Translations under genes and position numbers: made by a program
Source of the DNA: PWQG01 sp050486205
Lineage (GTDB): Bacteria > Pseudomonadota > Gammaproteobacteria > Pseudomonadales > Pseudohongiellaceae
Reading direction: 5' to 3'
DNA: 64,000 nucleotides
NCBI GenBank assembly: GCA_050486205.1
Contig: JBJHCW010000006.1
Location: forward strand, 186,001 to 250,000
Notes under the pieces: generated by a model
Database searches by the model: none
Told to the model about the DNA's origin: nothing
What the model saw: the letters and a program-made list of their open reading frames with translations, nothing else
Shown here: piece by piece, positions 61,676 to 64,000 of the stretch
How positions within the stretch are numbered: position 1 is the first letter of the stretch
Layout: every line of letters begins with the position of its first letter

Positions 61676-63604
61676 TCACGATTCGTCCCATTCACACATG
61701 TCGGCGTAGGGATTGCCCAGGGACAGGGAGATTTCCCGCTGCTGGTTGCGCAATCTGAGCCGGTCGCGCGTCAGATCCAATGCGCTGGCGTCCAAGACAT
61801 CATGATCAAAACGGTAGATGACATCGTTGCGTCCGGCACGCGTCGCCGCGTCATAGTCGGCTGCACTTTGTTGCACCGCCTCATTGCGTGAATGCCAGTC
61901 AGCCATGGCCTGATTGCCATGCTTGCGTGTGAGCATGGCTTCGGCAATATGGGGTGCCAGCACCGAGGCACTGGCGTTGTTGCCACCGAAGCCCTTGGCG
62001 TTGAGTATCACGGCGTCCATGCCGTTAGCGCCGGTTTCGTGATGTTTCAGCAGGAACGACAGGCCGTCCTGATGTACATCGTCAGCGATTGCTTCGGTGG
62101 TCAGAATGCCCGGGATGATACCGTATTTCCACACGCCCAGACTGGCGATGAGCTGGTCGGCAGAAGCGGCGGCCAGCGAGTGACCGACGTAGGATTTCAG
62201 CGCGGTGACTGGCCAGCGTTCTATGCCCCAGACCTTCGCCACCTCGCTGAGGATGTGTGATTCGGTGGTGCGGTTCTGCGGCGTGCCGGTACCGTGGGCC
62301 TGGACAAAGCTGCGCTGTTGCAGGCCATCCTCTCCAATGATGTTGACAGTGGCCGCTGCCGCCTTGGCCATGGTGATGTAGTTGCCGACACCGGGGCTGG
62401 AGATGGATTTTTTGTAGCCATCTGCATTTACAAACACGTCATTGATTGCACCATGAATGCTGGCACCCAGTTCCAGTGCCAGCTCATCATCACACAGGAT
62501 CACAAACTGGGCGGACTCGCCCAGCGTGAAGCCGGCATTGAGCCCGAAGGGACGGCAGGCGCGTGGGTGATCGGGCACCGTCAGCTTTTTGTTGGCATCC
62601 AGTGCCAGCAAGGCCTCGTCGGTGGCCAGCGCACCCATGGTGGCGTAACCGTCGATGACTTCCGGTGTGATGGGTGCTTCGGCCGTGCCCACCACAACAA
62701 GTCGGTGGCTGCCGCTGCGAATGTCTCGCAGGCCCTGGCGCAGGTTGTACAGAAAAGTAGCACAGGCCGCCACATTAGTGCCGGTTGTCCCAAGATTACC
62801 CAGAAGGTAGGCGTTGATGAAATCGGCGGGCATTTCGGCAAAACCCAGCGGCAATTGTTTGGACGTGACTCGCTTGCCCAGCAGGCGTGCCTGCAGCATG
62901 CCGCCGTTGCCTTCATAGTCGAGCTGGCTCATGCTGCTGCCGGCATAGACACTGACCTGGTCCGGCGCCACGTGTTCCATGACTTTTTCCCAGGGGATGC
63001 CAAGGGAGTTGATGGCATCGCTGGCTCCGACAACAGTCAGCTGAAGCCCGCGCGGGTGATTGCGGGACTGGTACAGGCTGGTGGGGTCAAAACCACTGGG
63101 CAGTTGACCGGCGCTGTTTACAGTCGAGGCGCGTGTGCCTGGAATCAGGACATCGGTCTTATGTGGAATCTCCACACGCAGGCGACCCTCGCCGGCGTCG
63201 CTGATCTGCCAGTCTATCGGGATTTTGTCGGGCAGTTGCTGGCGGCGGATGACAAAGGTCAGGGGCTCGTTGCCAGTGGCCAGCAGGGTGGCGCGTTTGT
63301 TGACCGGCAGCAGGTCCGGATCGAACAGGTTTTTTTCCAGCTTGCGGACCAGCGTGCCTGCTTTCAGTACAGGGTCGATCTGCTTGAGGTAGCTATCCAG
63401 GGATACTGGCTGGCCACCTGCATCCATCCACGTCCCGTTGCTGAAGCGCAGCAGACCCATCAGTGTAGCCAGGCTGGCACGGGTTTCGTTGGCGATTGTG
63501 TCAGGCAGTGAATCAAGGATCAGTCGGCGATACCCGTGGTGTGAGGAACTGCGACCGGCCGGATTGAATCCTCCGAAACCGATGATGACGGGTAATCGTG
63601 ACAT
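61676..63604 (-). CDS. fabY: Beta-ketoacyl synthase, FabY type
   Basis: 642 residues, the length of Pseudomonas FabY, which starts fatty-acid synthesis by condensing acetyl-CoA with malonyl-ACP. Catalytic Cys in GTNVAACATFLYNL, His in VQAHGTGTPQNRTTES and KSYVGHSLAAASADQL, with a long FabY-specific N-terminal region (IIGFGGFNPAGRSSSHHGYRR). ATG 63604. It stands alone, divergent from the MBL-fold gene; two 14-bp direct repeats lie between. Confidence 0.93.
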   Translation of the reverse strand: MSRLPVIIGFGGFNPAGRSSSHHGYRRLILDSLPDTIANETRASLATLMGLLRFSNGTWMDAGGQPVSLDSYLKQIDPVLKAGTLVRKLEKNLFDPDLLPVNKRATLLATGNEPLTFVIRRQQLPDKIPIDWQISDAGEGRLRVEIPHKTDVLIPGTRASTVNSAGQLPSGFDPTSLYQSRNHPRGLQLTVVGASDAINSLGIPWEKVMEHVAPDQVSVYAGSSMSQLDYEGNGGMLQARLLGKRVTSKQLPLGFAEMPADFINAYLLGNLGTTGTNVAACATFLYNLRQGLRDIRSGSHRLVVVGTAEAPITPEVIDGYATMGALATDEALLALDANKKLTVPDHPRACRPFGLNAGFTLGESAQFVILCDDELALELGASIHGAINDVFVNADGYKKSISSPGVGNYITMAKAAAATVNIIGEDGLQQRSFVQAHGTGTPQNRTTESHILSEVAKVWGIERWPVTALKSYVGHSLAAASADQLIASLGVWKYGIIPGILTTEAIADDVHQDGLSFLLKHHETGANGMDAVILNAKGFGGNNASASVLAPHIAEAMLTRKHGNQAMADWHSRNEAVQQSAADYDAATRAGRNDVIYRFDHDVLDASALDLTRDRLRLRNQQREISLSLGNPYADMCEWDES

Positions 63605-63669
63605 TCTGCCTCCGTGAACTGATGGGAAAAACGGCTGTCACTACTATAGGAAAGCCACTCCCGGTCTTG

Positions 63670-63704
63670 ATATGCCAAAATGGTCATATGATATGGCAAA
63701 ATGG
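63670..63704. promoter_or_regulatory. 14-bp direct repeats with a 21-base period, fabY-MBL divergent region
   Basis: ATATGCCAAAATGG (63670-63683) and ATATGGCAAAATGG (63691-63704) differ in one base and are two helical turns apart. They lie 66 bases before fabY and 92 before the other gene, so a regulator bound here could act on both. Confidence 0.5.
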
Positions 63705-63795
63705 CATTCCTCGTCACCGGGTCCGGATTGACGCGAGCAGGCAATCTGGCATCATGGCAGTGAGACGTTTTTTAATGAGGGTCGGGAGATCAGAC

Positions 63796-64000
63796 ATGTT
63801 GGCTTGGGTAAAAACAATAATGAAAACGGGCGGCGTTGCCATGACGGCGCTGCTACTGACCAGCACGGCCTCGGCGCAGCAGAATCGGGCCGATGTTGAG
63901 GTGCAGACAATCGAGCTTAATGGTCCGGTATCCATGCTGGTGGGTGCAGGTGGCAATGTGGGTGTGTCTGTGGGAGATGACGGGGTGTTGATGATCGACG
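63796..64000 (+). CDS. Exported metallo-beta-lactamase-fold hydrolase, N-terminal part
   Basis: Cut by the window end after 68 codons. ATG 63796 has GGGAG 8 bases upstream. Signal peptide (MKTGGVAMTALLLTSTASAQ), then VEVQTIELNGPVSMLVGAGG and VGVSVGDDGVLMID, the first strands of an MBL fold before the HxHxDH motif, which lies outside. Periplasmic; could be a lactamase-like, glyoxalase-like or PQQ-relay enzyme. Confidence 0.8.
   Translation, partial: MLAWVKTIMKTGGVAMTALLLTSTASAQQNRADVEVQTIELNGPVSMLVGAGGNVGVSVGDDGVLMID

Noticed and set aside
62294..63511. A 405-codon plus-strand frame opposite fabY.
   Set aside because: fabY has all catalytic motifs in register; the antisense product matches no family pattern.

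Overview
This window looks like the chromosome of a free-living, probably marine, aerobic gammaproteobacterium of moderately high GC. No 16S gene is present, so placement rests on gene order and families. The block secA, argJ, Nudix-ThiE gene, yacG, coaE, pilDCB, pilA, nadC, ampD is typical of Pseudomonas/Marinobacter/Cellvibrio-type gammaproteobacteria. FabY, AceE/AceF of the homodimeric type, PQQ enzymes, Fe-SOD, MipA/DUF3019 and a PEP-CTERM protein fit an oligotrophic marine lineage. Closer naming would be a guess.

Layout. 1-11.7 kb: protein export (SecA C-terminus), arginine synthesis, nucleotide clean-up, CoA synthesis, a type IV pilus assembly operon with its major pilin divergent, a small cytochrome c, NAD synthesis, a retropepsin-like protease and AmpD. 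11.8-16.4 kb: pyruvate dehydrogenase E1-E2 behind a visible sigma-70 promoter, followed by a 26-bp inverted repeat. 16.5-24.8 kb: an exported HpaI-like aldolase, a FecCD-type ABC importer, a hydrolase with membrane segments, PanE, YajQ, an AmpG-like permease and FxsA. 24.8-29.3 kb: groESL with a good sigma-32 promoter, then a lipoprotein quinohemoprotein dehydrogenase.

29.3-36.5 kb is the most accessory stretch: a periplasmic TPR protein, an 820-bp gene-free region holding a strong sigma-54 (-24/-12) candidate, a PEP-CTERM surface protein, a SEC-C/TPR/sulfotransferase fusion, and two small exported proteins. 36.7-44 kb: HSL-type esterase, a MotA/MotB-like pair, two membrane proteins, an exported protein next to a WYL regulator, and two genes shorter than 60 codons. 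44.2-48.4 kb: a beta-barrel translationally coupled to a Tat-exported PLP enzyme, a frameshifted small secreted protein, sodB, a coiled-coil membrane protein and tRNA-Leu(UAG).

48.4-52.8 kb is a self-contained envelope-sensing unit: MipA/OmpV, DUF3019, an RstA-like regulator and an RstB-like kinase in one operon, flanked by two near-identical 18-bp direct-repeat sites, the second in front of a small secreted protein that is a paralogue of the frameshifted one at 46.1 kb. I infer that these form one regulon. 52.8-64 kb: EVE protein, a five-heme NrfA-like nitrite reductase paired with a ferric-reductase-like flavoprotein, a VWA/J-domain pair, enoyl-CoA hydratase, a PQQ sugar dehydrogenase, class I fumarase, FabY, and the start of an exported metallo-beta-lactamase-fold enzyme.

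No CRISPR array, rRNA, prophage, complete insertion sequence or integrase was seen.
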